Shown: positions 1 to 11,185, counted from the first letter of the stretch. The stretch: 64,000 nucleotides of DNA from Anodontia alba (GCA_964016985.1 OZ024823.1:108488476-108552475), one strand, 5' to 3'. Notes: generated by a model not told the origin, from the sequence alone. Numbers and translations are program-made.

Positions 1-289
1 AAAACCGAAAACCGCCTAAGCCGGTGCTAGGGTGGGGTCGGAGGGGTGGGGGGGGGGGGGGGCGGTGTATGCAGCCTCGCAAACTACAGTGTTGCATATG
101 GAGAGACTCAGTCAAACCGAGTCTCCGATTTTCGTGATTTTGTATGTTCCTTGTTTCCAAAGGCAAAAAGGCAATCCTTTTTTTTTTTTTTTTTTTTTTT
201 TTTAACTTTTATTCGTCTTTAACATCATTTTTTAAATCGTCTGTCATTACTGACAATGACCAATCCTAATCAAATGCGTGAAATGTTCT

Positions 290-711
290 AAGATGGCTGA
301 TGAGACCAATCTTAGCTCTAAACTGCCTGTTGCAGATAGCACAAGAGAGGTCTGAGGAAGAAAGCTCTGTTGATGATGCCTTACCTATGTCTTTCCGCTG
401 CGCACATTTCTGCTCGGCTTCGCTGATTCGTTTTGCTTCGTATTCGCCAGCACCCCTTCTTATGCGGCCTCGCCACTTTGTTTGATCCTGTGCAACCTGC
501 GACTCTATTCGTATGTTGAAGTCTTTAAGGGAGGCTTTGAGGGTGTCATTGTATCGCTTCTTCTGACCACCATGGCCCTAGCGTTTTCCTATTTGTAGTT
601 CTCCATAGAGCATCTTCTTTGGCAAACGTTCATCAGCCATTCTGATAACATGGCCTGTCCATCTAAACTGTGCCAATTTCAGAAGAGTACATTGGCACAT
701 AGATATCTGCA
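290..711 (-). pseudogene. C-terminal region of LINE copy 1 with zinc-finger remnant
   Basis: Minus-strand reading gives LLKLAQFRWTGHVIRMADER followed by LPKKMLYGEL and, after stops, KKRYNDTLKASLKDFNI. This is the C-terminal tail seen after the RT in this kind of element. It ends with CAICNRQFRAKIGLISH, a CxxC...H zinc-finger remnant whose final His is replaced, then a stop. The poly(A) end follows about 100 bases further on. Several stops and frame changes make it non-coding today. Confidence 0.75.
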
Positions 712-785
712 GGTATTGCATCTGATCTTGGAGCCTTGCCAGATGACAGTTTTATTGCTTTCACTGTTTCAGAGACGGTTGAGAA

Positions 786-1369
786 CTAATCAAGCAGCGG
801 ATTACATTCCACTTGTGGTAGTCTGTTGATAGCTTCATCATTGATAGATGATTGCCGATTAAGGACACCATAAAAGTGTTCAGCCCATCTTTTCAAGATA
901 GCTTCCTTGTCAGTCAGAAGACTAGATCCAAGGAGTAGGATGGGACCATATCCTGTCTTGTGCATCAAAGAACTTCTTCATATCCTTTCTGTCTGCAAAG
1001 GACTGGATTTCATCAGCCGTTTTGCTCAGCCAGGAGTCTTGCATGTCTTTTAGCCTAGATTGGACCGTCTTACATGTTTGAATAGGCAGTCTTACTAGAT
1101 ACTAAGCTGGTATCACTGAGGTATGCCTTGTGTTTTTGGTGTTTCTCTTCAAGGAGTCCCCGGATTTCTTTGTCATCCTCATCAAACCAGTCTTGGTTTT
1201 TGTGAGATACTGGTCCTAGGGAATCCATTGCTGAAGAGTAAACGGTGTCTCTGAAGACTGTCCAGCTCTCATCTACACCTTCTGAACTGTGTTCCAGTGC
1301 ATCTAAACGCCTGCAAATATCATTGACGAATGGGGTCATGTCGAGCGCGGCCACTTTACCTAACCACAC
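786..1369 (-). pseudogene. N-terminal RT-region fragment of LINE copy 1
   Basis: Two minus-strand pieces, 1070-1369 and 786-968, belong to the stretch between endonuclease and RT core. The first carries RRLDALEHSSEGVDESW and WFDEDDKEIRGLLEEKHQKH. The second carries LLTDKEAILKRWAEHF and AINRLPQVECNPLLD, the usual lead-in to RT block 1. Between them (about 970-1070) the frame shifts. Below 786 the reading continues briefly through a SSGKAPRSDAIPA-like motif (RT block 1) and then stops matching RT. The catalytic Asp motifs that should follow are not present anywhere in this copy. Confidence 0.82.
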
Positions 1370-1666
1370 GTTTACTGGGCAGGCTTAGTCCTCTAAGCGG
1401 TTAACCAGTATTGTGCACATTCTTTCGCCAGAAGCTGACAATTGCCCTTCTTGAACCAGCGGTCATTCTCTCCCTTCCGCTGATTCAAGAAGAGCAGTCG
1501 TCAGCTTCCGGCGAAAGAATGTGTACAATACTGGTTAACCTCTTAGAGGACTAAGCCTGCCCAGTAAACGTGTGGTTAGGTAAACTGACCGCGCGATCGA
1601 CACGACCCCATTGGGTTGACTGGGCTGTAAAACCTCTATACAAACAAACAAAATCATTGACGAATG
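1319..1666. mobile_element. Palindromic SINE1 insertion with target-site duplication
   Basis: Two 3' parts of the same tRNA-derived SINE (family SINE1; complete copies at 51700 and 61314) lie head to head. The left arm is the reverse complement (about 1333-1450) and the right arm is forward (about 1460-1652), ending in a CAAA repeat. The insert is flanked by the 14-base direct repeat ATCATTGACGAATG at 1319-1332 and 1653-1666. The duplicated bases belong to the LINE frame (residues FVND), so this is a genuine insertion into LINE copy 1. Neither arm contains the tRNA-like head. Confidence 0.9.
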
Positions 1667-1687
1667 CTTGCCTCTTGCTGTCTTGTT

Positions 1688-2518
1688 TCAGCTTGGTGAC
1701 ATCCAATTTGGTACTTTTTCGCCTTGTGGTCGTCGTACAGGCTGAATGCGCAGGTTGAGTTTGCTGACAACAAGCCTGTGATCTGTCCAACAGTCTGCAC
1801 CACACATAGTCTTTGTCACTCTGACATCCTGTCTGTCCTTCCTTCGCACAATGACATAGTCAGTGAGATGCCATTGTTTGGAGCGAGGGTGCATGTATGA
1901 TGTCTTTCTGCGAAATGGTAGATGAAAGACTATGTTGGTGATCAGTAGTTCATGCTCTGCACTCTTCCTTAAAAGGAGGAAGCCATTGCTGTTGCACTTC
2001 CCTGGTCCTTCAGTTCCAATCACTCCTTTCCAGGTTTGGTGGTCTGTGCCCACTCTGGCATTGAAGTCCCCGAGGAGGATGAGTTTGTCTGTCTGGGGTG
2101 CTGCAGAAATCACAGAATTCAGATCATCATAGAATTTGTCTTTAACCTCATCTGGGTTGGTCATTGTGGATGCATAGGCACGTACAATTGTGCATGCCTC
2201 TTGCCAGATAAGGGAAGTCTCAGCGTCATCAGGCGATCATTTACGCCTTTGGTAGTCCAGAGAGCTAACGAGGTGTGACGATGGCGAATCCTACTCTGCT
2301 TCACGCCCTTCTTTCTTGCGTCCACTCCAGGAGAAAGTGTAACCAGCACCAACTTCTTTTAAAAGCCCTTCCTCTGCAAGGCGAGTCTCACTCAGAGCTG
2401 CAATCTCGACTTTGTATCGGTCTCTACCAACTAGAGCTGTTCTTCGCTGAGGTCTGTCAGAACCAGCACTGTCCATTAGAGTATGCACATTCCATGCGCC
2501 GATGGTTAAAGGTATCAC
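1688..2518 (-). pseudogene. Endonuclease domain of LINE copy 1
   Basis: This is the N-terminal exonuclease-endonuclease-phosphatase (EEP) domain that nicks target DNA for target-primed reverse transcription. On the minus strand it starts near 2518 with IGAWNVHTLMD, a typical EEP opening, and includes the motif SETRLAE. A frameshift follows near 2290. The main frame resumes at 2164 with NPDEVKDKFYDDL, then the catalytic-type motifs LLGDFNARVG, HLTDYVIV and WTDHRLVV. The frame is lost again at about 1690, close to the SINE insertion. The catalytic-type residues survive (N in WNV, E in SETR, D and N in GDFN, D and H in TDHR), but there is no continuous frame, so it cannot be functional as it stands. 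Confidence 0.85.
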
Positions 2519-3092
2519 CTTTGTCTTCTTTTTTCTTGTTCGACCGCTAAGTGGGCTCCCCGCTGATCGCGGTTAACCATCCAGGAATTTTGAAGCAGGC
2601 AATTGTTTAGGGCACCTTTTTTAGCCCCTTCCCCATGCTAAGGGGGTGAGTAGTGCGATCCTAAAAAGGTCTGCTCAGCCGCTCAGTTCGGCTGCCGAAT
2701 TCCCTGTACTGCTTCATTCCACAAAAAAAAGCGACCATACAGAACCAAGCCGCCTGTGTGCAGGTCCGCAACTACAGCTTCCAGTGTATCTTCACCTGCT
2801 GCTTCCCCGCTCGCCCATCGCCAAAGGGCTTTTGTATGACTTGCATATGTGTGCTTGCTGTGACTGTGTGTTGCTGATTAAGATGACATGCGCTGTGAAT
2901 TGGATTATAGTGAGGGAGAGGCGCGCAGAGTCAACCTCACTCTCTCGTCCTGACCTATCTGGATCCAGAGAAGACAGTGTCAGGACATCTGGAGCTATGT
3001 CTGGATGCAGTTGATGACCATGACTTCTGTTGCACCTTGTAATGCTCTCCATGCTCCACAACATGATGCTGCAACGCCGTTTGGGCCGTTGA

Positions 3093-4360
3093 ATTTATTA
3101 AAATTAATCAAGAAATATTATGTCAACTCTTACGACATGAAAGCCTCAACAAAGGAATGAAGCATAGCTGAACAAATTTTCCGCCTCTCCTGGGAATCGA
3201 ACCCGGTCCTCCCGGATAAAAATCATATGCTCTAACCACTGCGCCAAAGAGTCGACTCCCTGACGCAGTTGACAGGGATTGAATATATATTCCCACAAGC
3301 TATGCGTAATCTGCCAAGGCAGATAATCGAGATATGAGTGCTAGGTCGTAACACTCCTCCTTTTCATGATGACGTGAAGCCATTTTCGGCGAAGTGAAGT
3401 CCAATCTTGGACAAGCCCCCATCTTACGACATGAAAGCCGCAACAAAGGAATGAAGCATAGCTGAACAAATTTTCCGCCTCTCCTGGGAATCGAATCCGG
3501 TCCTCCCGGATAAAAATCCAATGCTCTAACCACTGAGCCAAAGAGTCGACTCCTTGACGCAGTTGTCAGAAATTGAATATATACCTACAAGCTATGCGTA
3601 ATCTGCCGGGGCAGATAATCGAGGTAGGAGTGCTAGGTCGTAACACAACATAGGAAAAGGTATTGAAAAGGTATTGTACGTAACTGCAAATAATTTGCAA
3701 ATTGTCTGTGTAGTCTTGCCTTTGAAAATATTGTTGATAGTCCGCTAATTATACCACCGGAGTACCCGTGAAAAACATGAATAACCATCTCTTTAAACAA
3801 AAACTACGTTAGACGTTTGTATAAAACTTATATCAATAGAGTGAATAAGTTGTTCATGATTTTGTTGTATCTCGGCATTTCGCGGACATCTCCCACACCC
3901 CACACCCCTGACCCCCAAATCATCCCAGTTACTACGAGTAAACGCATATACTCGGAGACGATCTTGAGAAGCCCAGAGGCCATAGAAGCTCATGCGAACA
4001 GCGAAGACTGGTCAGTCTGTGCGAATTCGAAGGCTGATCTTACTGGTCGCACAGGTCTTATTGTCCTAAAAGTGTTTTCCAAATTTTCATGATCCCTATT
4101 TTCCCCAAATTAGTTCATTCCCTTGTTCTCTGCGGCGTCTGATCTGGGTCTACACTATTCGCATAGGCCTATCTGTCCCAATACTTAAGTTCTTTAAATT
4201 TTAACATGTGCCAGTTTCGTATGCATTTCTGACGAGAAAAGGCTCTATACTTTAACGAACATAATTTGTTTTTCTCCCTAAGCGGTTTCCCGCCACGATT
4301 TCACTTGACATTACCGCTACGAGCACGCGGTTTCTTCATGCGGGGCAAGAGAAATGCTGT
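3093..4360 (+). repeat. Dispersed repeat R1, copy 1
   Basis: A long non-coding repeat matching 17040-18590 (same strand) and 19700-20075 (opposite strand). Shared landmarks include AATTTGCAAAT near 3700, ACCACCGGAGTAC near 3755 and the CGGTTTCCCGCCAC block near 4290. Copy 1 is interrupted by the tandem SINE pair. It lacks the two family K hairpin elements present in copy 2, so the copies serve as empty sites for each other. No coding frame was recognised. Confidence 0.8.
3127..3655 (-). mobile_element. Tandem pair of tRNA-derived SINEs
   Basis: A unit of about 300 bases occurs twice in direct orientation (3127-3410 and 3424-3655). On the minus strand each unit contains a tRNA-like promoter. 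The first copy has A box TGGCGCAGTGG and B box GGTTCGATTCC, both canonical (head about 3262-3190). The second copy (about 3556-3484) has one change in each box. No normal anticodon arm is evident, so these are SINE heads and not tRNA genes. The pair is inserted in repeat R1; the uninterrupted R1 sequence is at about 17150. Confidence 0.78.
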
Positions 4361-4369
4361 TTTTGGAAC

Positions 4370-4625
4370 TAAATTATATTTGTTGAATTTCGTAGTCTTC
4401 AAATTATAGTGCTTCTGCAAAAAACATGTTGTTGGTACATATTTGAATTGCCTCGATAAGTCTATAAAAGCATATGTTAATGGTATTCATTTAAATCGAG
4501 GCAATTCAAATGAGTACCAACAACATGATTTTATAAAGAAGCAGATAAAATACATGGCTGTAATCTGAAGACTACGAACTGCTTGCTTATATGGGTATCT
4601 GCGGTAATTAGATCGAATTAGTATA
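4370..4625. mobile_element. Family K hairpin element (partial)
   Basis: A long inverted repeat centred near 4470 has arms built on CATGTTGTTGGTAC and GAATTGCCTCGAT. The outer right end reads GCGGTAATTAGATCGAATTA, matching the terminal repeat of the complete family K elements at 17338 and 17807. The left terminal repeat is missing. Non-autonomous, no ORF. Confidence 0.7.
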
Positions 4626-5742
4626 TTGGAGTTTTCGAGTTACCTGAATAAATACATTTTTTATTGTAGGATATATTGTTTTATTTTTATTTCATTCATC
4701 TCAGCAGAAATATGGCAAGTTCATTGTGCAAATGCTATTTTTATAGAGAAATGTGGGGGTTGCGGGGTATTTTCCTTATTTTCTGCTATAAAACAAAATA
4801 GGTCGTAGGTACTCCTTAGAATTGTCACATTGAAGAGCAAAAATAAGACAGAAATGCATGAACTAATAAGTAAGACAAGGTCAGATTGCTCTGATCAAAC
4901 AGCTTTAATCAAGGTCTACACTATTTGCCAGTCTGTTCATGCCTCGTGACACTTTATTAGGTGGTAAAATTAACTTGTTCACTCTCAAAAACAATTACAG
5001 CAAATGCTCAATGTGTTTACACTTTGCACTCTGGGTACAATTTTCAGCAAACAACGAATGTTTTTTATTCTTACCACACGATATATAGACGTTACGTAGC
5101 CTGTCTGTGCAAAAAAGCGTTTCTAGAGACCTATTTGTTCTGGCAACGTAGCCTATCTGTAGTAAACAATAAATACGGCAAGTAGGGCGTTGAAAAGGTC
5201 AGGCAAATAATAATTATGGTCATTTATATCAATAAAATCTCAATGCTACGGAACTCTAACAATATTTATTACCTTAAATTAAACTGTGATTGTCTCACAA
5301 ATTGCGGAGAAATACTTTAAACATGCCACAGAAAGTGGAACGAGCATGTCAGCTGAAGGCCAGAAGTGACTAAAACACCATTTTCAGCCATTTTAAAACG
5401 TTCCCCATCCTTTTTTTTAGCGGTATATCGAAATTATCTGTTTAACAAATAAATGGTTACAATCTATGGGTCTCATGAGTATTTACATTTCAACTTAAAT
5501 GCGTGAAATTTGAAAAATAAATGGATAGTGATTCTATTTGTTTCTGACAATGGAGCCTAAACGCTAATTTGGCTAGGAAGCCTATTTGTATACACACATG
5601 GACTCGAAGGATGTCTGATAATCGTCAACGTATTTATGAATTGTTGTGGACTTTTGTTCCGTTTTATCATGGCCCGAGCCAGCAGTCACTTGTTGAGTAA
5701 TACATCATTCTTTCATTATTTATTTATTTGAGGGGTGGTGGG

Positions 5743-5804
<62 letters not shown>

Positions 5805-6120
5805 ATCGTACCACGAAAGCGGCGGAGGTTTGATGAATTTTTGAATGCGAAAATTTACTGTACGCCTTATCACAGTTTTCAATAAATCACGATGAGCGCA
5901 TCGATGTTACCTAGGGAACCAATACTGTATTTGGTTCGAGATGTTACAGCATCAGTTTTAATAGGCAAGTCCGCTACTGAGAATCATACAACTATAGAAC
6001 TGTAACACCCGAAACTGTCGAAAACGTAGAAAGTTTGAAGACAAACTACACGCCCTATAATGGGCACAACATGAAAATTAAAAGTTTCTGATGTTACGTA
6101 GCATGTTTGAATATATTAAC
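4626..6120. other. Gene-free stretch with microsatellite
   Basis: No exon, gene or clear element is recognised. It holds a (GA)n tract at 5746-5802 and, at 5073-5170, a 100-base segment whose reverse complement occurs at 9369-9470. Around 4890-4925 there is a weak match to the shared hairpin core (GTCTACACTATTTGC) seen in many repeats of this window. Confidence 0.6.
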
Positions 6121-6124
6121 AATA

Positions 6125-6445
6125 TTGATTGATTGTGTTGGGGTTTAACGACACGTCAACCCTTGTTGGTCATTTTATGTAGTATCCCAGACAATGGGAG
6201 ACAAGAAATAGAAGAGATAGTAGAGGAGGTGAAAGAGCGGGACAGAGGAGAAAGAGGAAAATGAATGAAAGTGAAGAATCAGAGGAAACAAAAACATTGC
6301 CCCTCTACTATTACCTGTTGCAAGGACAACAGACCTTGCCCAACTATCAGCTAATATCAGTTGGACACCTCGATGATGCAAGGTACACGACACCTTTGCC
6401 TCACCCAACCACCCCATATAATATCACGGACAGGAATCGCCATGT
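6125..6445 (-). mobile_element. Dispersed repeat V, copy 1
   Basis: The reverse complement of the element at 38420-38765. On the minus strand it runs from a GGTGGTTGGGTG head to a tail ending in CCCCAACACAATCAATC. It has a purine/pyrimidine-biased centre (GAAGAG-rich). The length of about 330 bases and the simple tail suggest a SINE, but no convincing A and B boxes were seen. Confidence 0.65.
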
Positions 6446-6944
6446 TTAAATTTTCATAATTTTAATGCCATAGAACCGCAATCCATATTCTTGAGGTATC
6501 TATCTTTGTTCCTTTGTACCTCTCCCTACCACGAAATGGAAGGCTAGGTGCACCATCCTGTGTCGTGTATTTCATCCAAAATGCTTGCACTTTCATTTTT
6601 CACGTATTCAGGATGACCATTCGACCTAAAATATTTTCATTGCTTTGATAAAAATTGGTCTAAAATTGGATTTTGCTTGTCGCTACTAGAGATAGCATGA
6701 CAGACAAATAGACGGACGACGGACGCACGGAACAATAATGTTGCTCTGGCACACAGTTACCATGAGGGGAAGTGATGTAGCAAGTTTGGTAGAACTCCGC
6801 CCAGTGGTTTAGGAAGATGGACTAACGAACGAACGAACGTGTGGTTGGACGGACGGACAGACGGAAGAAGGCGTAACAATATACCCATCTTTTTTTTTTA
6901 AAGCGGGGATAAAAATATTTCAAAATATTGTATGGTGATTTTTT

Positions 6945-7270
6945 TTACCCAAAGTGCTAAACATCAATTTTCAGCAGACGACATTTTGAAATGTTATCTT
7001 ATTTTTCCCAGGAAACACGATTTGATATTTCATGCAAATTGTCTCCAATATGGACAATTTGCATGAAATGCCACAAATTCTGTTTTCTGGAAAAATAAAA
7101 AAAGTATCATCGCGATATGTTGTCTGCTGTTTGATTGCCCAGAGAGTGCTAAACATCAATTTTCTGCAGACGACATTTTGAATTATTTTCTTATTTTTCC
7201 CAGACACAGGATTTGACATTTCATGCAAATTGTCTCCAATTTGCATGAAATGTCAAATTCTGTTTTCTGA
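6945..7270. repeat. Family E hairpins, two adjacent copies
   Basis: Two hairpins lie back to back. Arms are built on TTTCATGCAAATTGTCTCCA and its complement, flanked by CAGACGACATTTTGAA and a Pu-rich AAAATAAGAAAA stretch. Family E recurs at about 9475, 20805, 27060, 38090, 42245, 42900, 43745, 55310, 59930 and 61710. No ORF. Confidence 0.8.
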
Positions 7271-7279
7271 TTTATTTAA

Positions 7280-8602
7280 ACAAAAAGTAATATAGTTTGC
7301 CAATTCGGTTCATACCTGTGACGGTACTTGTTTTCTGTTGCGGTAGGGTATTTCATACACCTGCGCCACAACAAGTTAATTTTCTTCCTAACCATATTTT
7401 CGATTTAAACAAAATTTTCAGGATATTTAGATACTTGCGTGTCTCTGCGGTTAGTAGTAAATTTACAAAATTTGAAGACCACATTGTAATGCGAGGCTAC
7501 TCGGTAATTTCCGTAAGGGGTTCGGGGTAGGGCTTCATATGCGATCAACCATATTATAGATGTTGAATCTCGTGTGAACTTAATAGGTCAATTTATATAC
7601 GAAATACGGCCTAATTATTACTTTGCACGTGCTAACTCGCATAATCCGGAGCTTGATTTTGATAGGGATAACAAACAAATCCACTTCAGTTTGCAAAAAA
7701 GTGACGCGAGCGAAAAGGGTGAAACATTTTATTACAAAAGTGACAAAAATTTCGACAAAAGTTGTAGTGTCAAAACTTTTGTAAGGAACCTGTAGACGTG
7801 TTCTTTCTCATGCAATTACGAGGAGCAGAGATATATATGATTTTTTCCAATATTTGGGAAAGGATAGTAAAAGCAACGTGTGGATTTCTCCAGCAAGGGT
7901 TATTATTCAATTAGCCATTGAGTAAGTACTGTCCTGGACATGGCAAAAGCGTCAAGGTGCTGCTTCTGATCTGCATGTCACTGGCGGCAGTATTGCTAGC
8001 CGGGAACAAGCATCTGTGAAATGTATGTTGGTGAGGCAAAAACTGTTTGCAGATCTAGGCTTTAGTTTTGTATTATGCGCGATACAATTAGGAAAACTGA
8101 TACGACATCCGGCCAGGTACATATGTATGTTTTGTTTATTGTGAGTCACGTGTGTTTTTACTATTTCATATTGCGCGGGTATGTTCAGCACGTGTTTATT
8201 ACGATGCTGTAGGTAAAGAGGCGTGCCCAAAGTAACTAGATAACTAGAAATGAGACCAAAGGACGCGGATGCCCCCTGAAAAACGTAAACGCAATTTGCT
8301 AACGCCTGAAAAAACTTAAGCGCAAATTGCTAATGCCATCTCGGACGCGGACGAAGATGAGGGGACAGAAAGACAGGGTAACACTATATGCCCTTTCCAC
8401 CATTTTTCGAGTGCGGGGGCATAAAAATGCAACAGTCACATGTACATGAATACCAGGCTCTGACGGGTCTGGTTAACTCACTCATAGCTTTCTTGGGCAA
8501 TTGGTTACGGGGATAACAATTACACTCTTCTATCCCGTTTCCGTAGAGGCCACCTTTTAGTTAATATAAGCTTCCAGAGTTGAACTTTTGTCATGTTAAA
8601 TA

Positions 8603-8638
<36 letters not shown>

Positions 8639-10270
8639 AAAAAACAAAAAAAAAAAAAAAAAAAAACACGCCCTATATGATATTAAATTCGGGTCGTCTT
8701 CTTTTGCATTTAAAACAATTGTAAATTACTGTGCAAAAAAGAAATGTCTGAATATTTTGGACTACACTTGATCTTATCTCTGCGTAGGCCTACATGCAAA
8801 AAAAATCCACTGCGAAAAAAAATCGGAAATTAATCTGCATTCTTGATTATTTATGGCTTTAATATGATCAGACTTTTAAGTAACCGATCAGTTACACCCG
8901 GCTTAGGCCTTAATCAATTGAGGTGTTTCTCTGTAACCTATAGGTATCCTTAGCCATGTACGCAAATCATTATCCCGTGCCACAAAATGCACATATTTGT
9001 CAAAGCAAATAGGCTCAAGATATGTCACTTATTATGAAATTCATATTTCCTACTAACATAAGCGTTTCACAAGCGGGGAGAGTTTAATGGCTGATTCAGA
9101 AAAGGTGGTTTTTGTTCCCAGCTGCAGACTGTGTGGTATAAAATAAGAATATTGACTCTTTTCATTGATTCAAACACATGAAATCAGTGACTCGATTTCG
9201 CAAATGTCATTTAGATTTCAACGATACTGTCTTGCGATCAAAGAGATTTCTCTAAGCATATCACACTTAATTAGGTAAGAGTTATAAAAGTTCCGTAGCA
9301 TTCGAATATTTGTGACTTAATTTGTAAATATGTTGCTTTTAGTGGCCAAATCCGTGCTCCCTCCCTGTCATGGTCTGTTTACTACAGATAGGCTACGTTG
9401 CTAGAACAAATAGGTTTCCAGAAACGCATTTTTGCACAGACAGGCTACGTAACGTCTATATACCGTGTACCAGGAAACAGGATTTGACAACTGGAGACAA
9501 TTTGCATGAACTGTCAACTCCTGTTTCCTGGGACAATAAGAAAAATATCATCAATCTGTCGTGTTCTGAATTGCCCAGAGAGTGGTAAAGGTTAATTGAA
9601 ATATGCTTGAAAAAGTTATCTTTGGTGTTTAGGCCCCTACAAAAATGCTATTAATTGTTAAGTATATTTAAAAAAAAATGACACCCGGCTTAGGCCTTAA
9701 TCAATTGAGGTAAACAAGCGAACAAGCATTGGTGTGGTTTGTGTTTGGTCCAGTGACGTTTGTTGATATGTACTGTAATGTTTCTTTACCTAGTTATTTA
9801 AAAAAAAGTATTCCTTCCTTTTTTCTCTATTTTTCAGTTTGCAATAAGCTTTCGCCTTACTGACATCATTTTCAAAACAAAAAACAAAACAAACCAATTA
9901 AAATGAAAAAAAAAAAAAAAAAAAAAAGAGAGAACTTTGCAATCATGTTTGCATTCTTTTTTATCAGAAGATAGGATAATTTTTTGAAAAATAATACTTT
10001 CAAAAGTTGAAAAAAAAAATGATGAAAGTGGTGTTTATTCTTATTGATTAAATTAATTATATCTATCTACGAAACATGGTACAACAGATAAATAATCCAA
10101 GGAATACACCGCTTTTTTTCCTACTTGGAATTAGTTGCTTTTTCTGATATCCAATAATCCAACTGTTTTATTCTAAGTATTACTCCTACCCATGGGCAGT
10201 TCTCATCGACCTGATGACACAGTTGACAGGTCGGTTCAATTCCATTTTGATTGAATGAGGCCCTGTTCAC
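7280..10270. other. Gene-free stretch: low-complexity and minor repeats
   Basis: No exon is recognised. It holds a long A tract at about 8608-8666, a second at about 9906-9927, and the direct repeat ACCCGGCTTAGGCCTTAATC at about 8896 and 9682. The 9369-9470 segment is inverted relative to 5073-5170 and is followed directly by a family E hairpin at 9475-9600. Short ORFs here show no recognisable domain. Confidence 0.6.
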
Positions 10271-10274
10271 TAGT

Positions 10275-10818
10275 AGTATGTATATGTCTTAGTCCAAATA
10301 GGAATTTAGCCAGATCCGGAATCTGGCTAGGCCAAATAGGAATTTTTTATTGGCTTATTTCTCCTTTTGCTTCCTACAACGCCAAACAGCAAACAAAATA
10401 TTTTTAAGGACGGCCGCAGTGCTACTAACATCTTAAGAGAAAGAAGTAAATACAATTATAAAAGCAATAAATTAGTAAATAAACCAAAGCCGTGTGAAAA
10501 TAAATATGATGAGCAATGATCCATAACCAAAATCCTGCCCCTAACATCAAAAGGGAAAGAAGTAAAGGTATCCAGCCATACATTATTGATAACAACAGGA
10601 TTCCTATTTGGTCTGACCAGCTTAGCCAGATCCAGAATCTGTCTTGCCAAATAGGAATTCTTATTTGGACTAAAGAGAGTTTAGCCAGATCCGGAATCTG
10701 GCTAAACTAAATACTAACTTAGCCAGATCCGGAATCTGCCTAGGCCAAATAAGAATTCCTATTTAGCCTAGCCAGATTCTGGAGCTGGCTAGATTCCTGT
10801 TTGGACTACGACATATAC
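10275..10818. repeat. Inverted-repeat cluster upstream of cystatin exon 1A
   Basis: The near-palindromic motif AGCCAGATCCGGAATCTGGC or close variants occurs five times (about 10309, 10624, 10683, 10719, 10771), mixed with CCAAATAGGAATT repeats. The outer ends, about 10282 and 10800, are inverted copies of each other (GTCTTAGTCCAAATAGGA against TGTTTGGACTACGAC). This suggests a TIR element with sub-terminal repeats. It ends about 180 bases before exon 1A. Confidence 0.65.
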
Positions 10819-10938
10819 ATTCTGTTCTATTCAGTTTCAAGCTGAATTGTTTTCCGATATGGGTATATGAAAGCACATTCGGATAGAAAAGCAGTTAATG
10901 TTTTTGACAGAGGGCGCACATATTAAAGGGATGAGCTG

Positions 10939-10947
10939 TTTATAAAC
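10939..10947 (+). promoter_or_regulatory. TATA-like box upstream of exon 1A
   Basis: TTTATAAAC lies about 60 bases before the exon 1A ATG. Exons 1B and 1C also have a TATA-like sequence 50-80 bases upstream of their ATG, which supports separate promoters. Prediction from sequence only. Confidence 0.35.
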
Positions 10948-10999
10948 AAATTATTGTTTTGCGAAAGTTACTGAAAAAAAAAAAAAAAAAAAAAAAAAA

Positions 11000-11185
11000 A
11001 TGAAGCTGTTACTGGTATTAGCAAGTGTTTTAGCCGTTGGATTATCGGAAAAACTTCTTGGTGGAAAAAAGGACGAAGACATTTCAAACCCAGATAAATT
11101 TTTGAATATGGTTTTGGAAACCAATATTGCCAAAAAACTTGGTGTTGAAGATAACGATGTTGCGGTAGTGAAAGTACAAAGTCAG
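11000..11185 (+). CDS. Cystatin first exon 1A (signal peptide plus half domain)
   Basis: 62 codons from ATG to a phase-0 GT donor (gtaaat). Residues 1-16 form a signal peptide with hydrophobic core LLLVLASVLAVGL. The mature part begins near Glu17 and has the N-terminal Gly-Gly (21-22) that cystatins push into the protease active site, then a helix region to VQSQ. The exon ends exactly at the Gln that would open a QxVxG loop, as in exons 1B and 1C. The product would be a secreted papain-type protease inhibitor. No partner exon is seen before 29385; a LINE and a TIR element lie immediately downstream. The ATG sits directly on a 27-base A tract. It may be an alternative first exon or an orphan exon of a decayed duplicate. 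The longer frame continuing past the GT is intron sequence. Confidence 0.75.

Larger units (their letters stand above)
181..3064 (-). mobile_element. LINE-type retroelement copy 1 (degraded, RT core deleted)
   Basis: A non-LTR retroelement read on the minus strand. Its 3' end is marked by a poly(A) tail, seen as a T run at about 181-203 on the plus strand. Reading back from there come a C-terminal region with a zinc-finger-like CxxC motif (about 290-700), the start of the RT region (786-1369), an apurinic-type endonuclease domain (1688-2518), and a 5' region to about 3064 without an intact frame. Frameshifts and stops break it throughout. The RT catalytic core is absent: the reading jumps from the early RT region to the C-terminal region near 690-720. 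A SINE is inserted at 1333-1652. Identity rests on my recognition of a retroelement lineage common in marine invertebrates. Confidence 0.88.

Noticed and set aside
2646..3064. ORFs on both strands in the 5' region of LINE copy 1
   Set aside because: They lie in the leader region of the element, overlap on opposite strands and show no domain.
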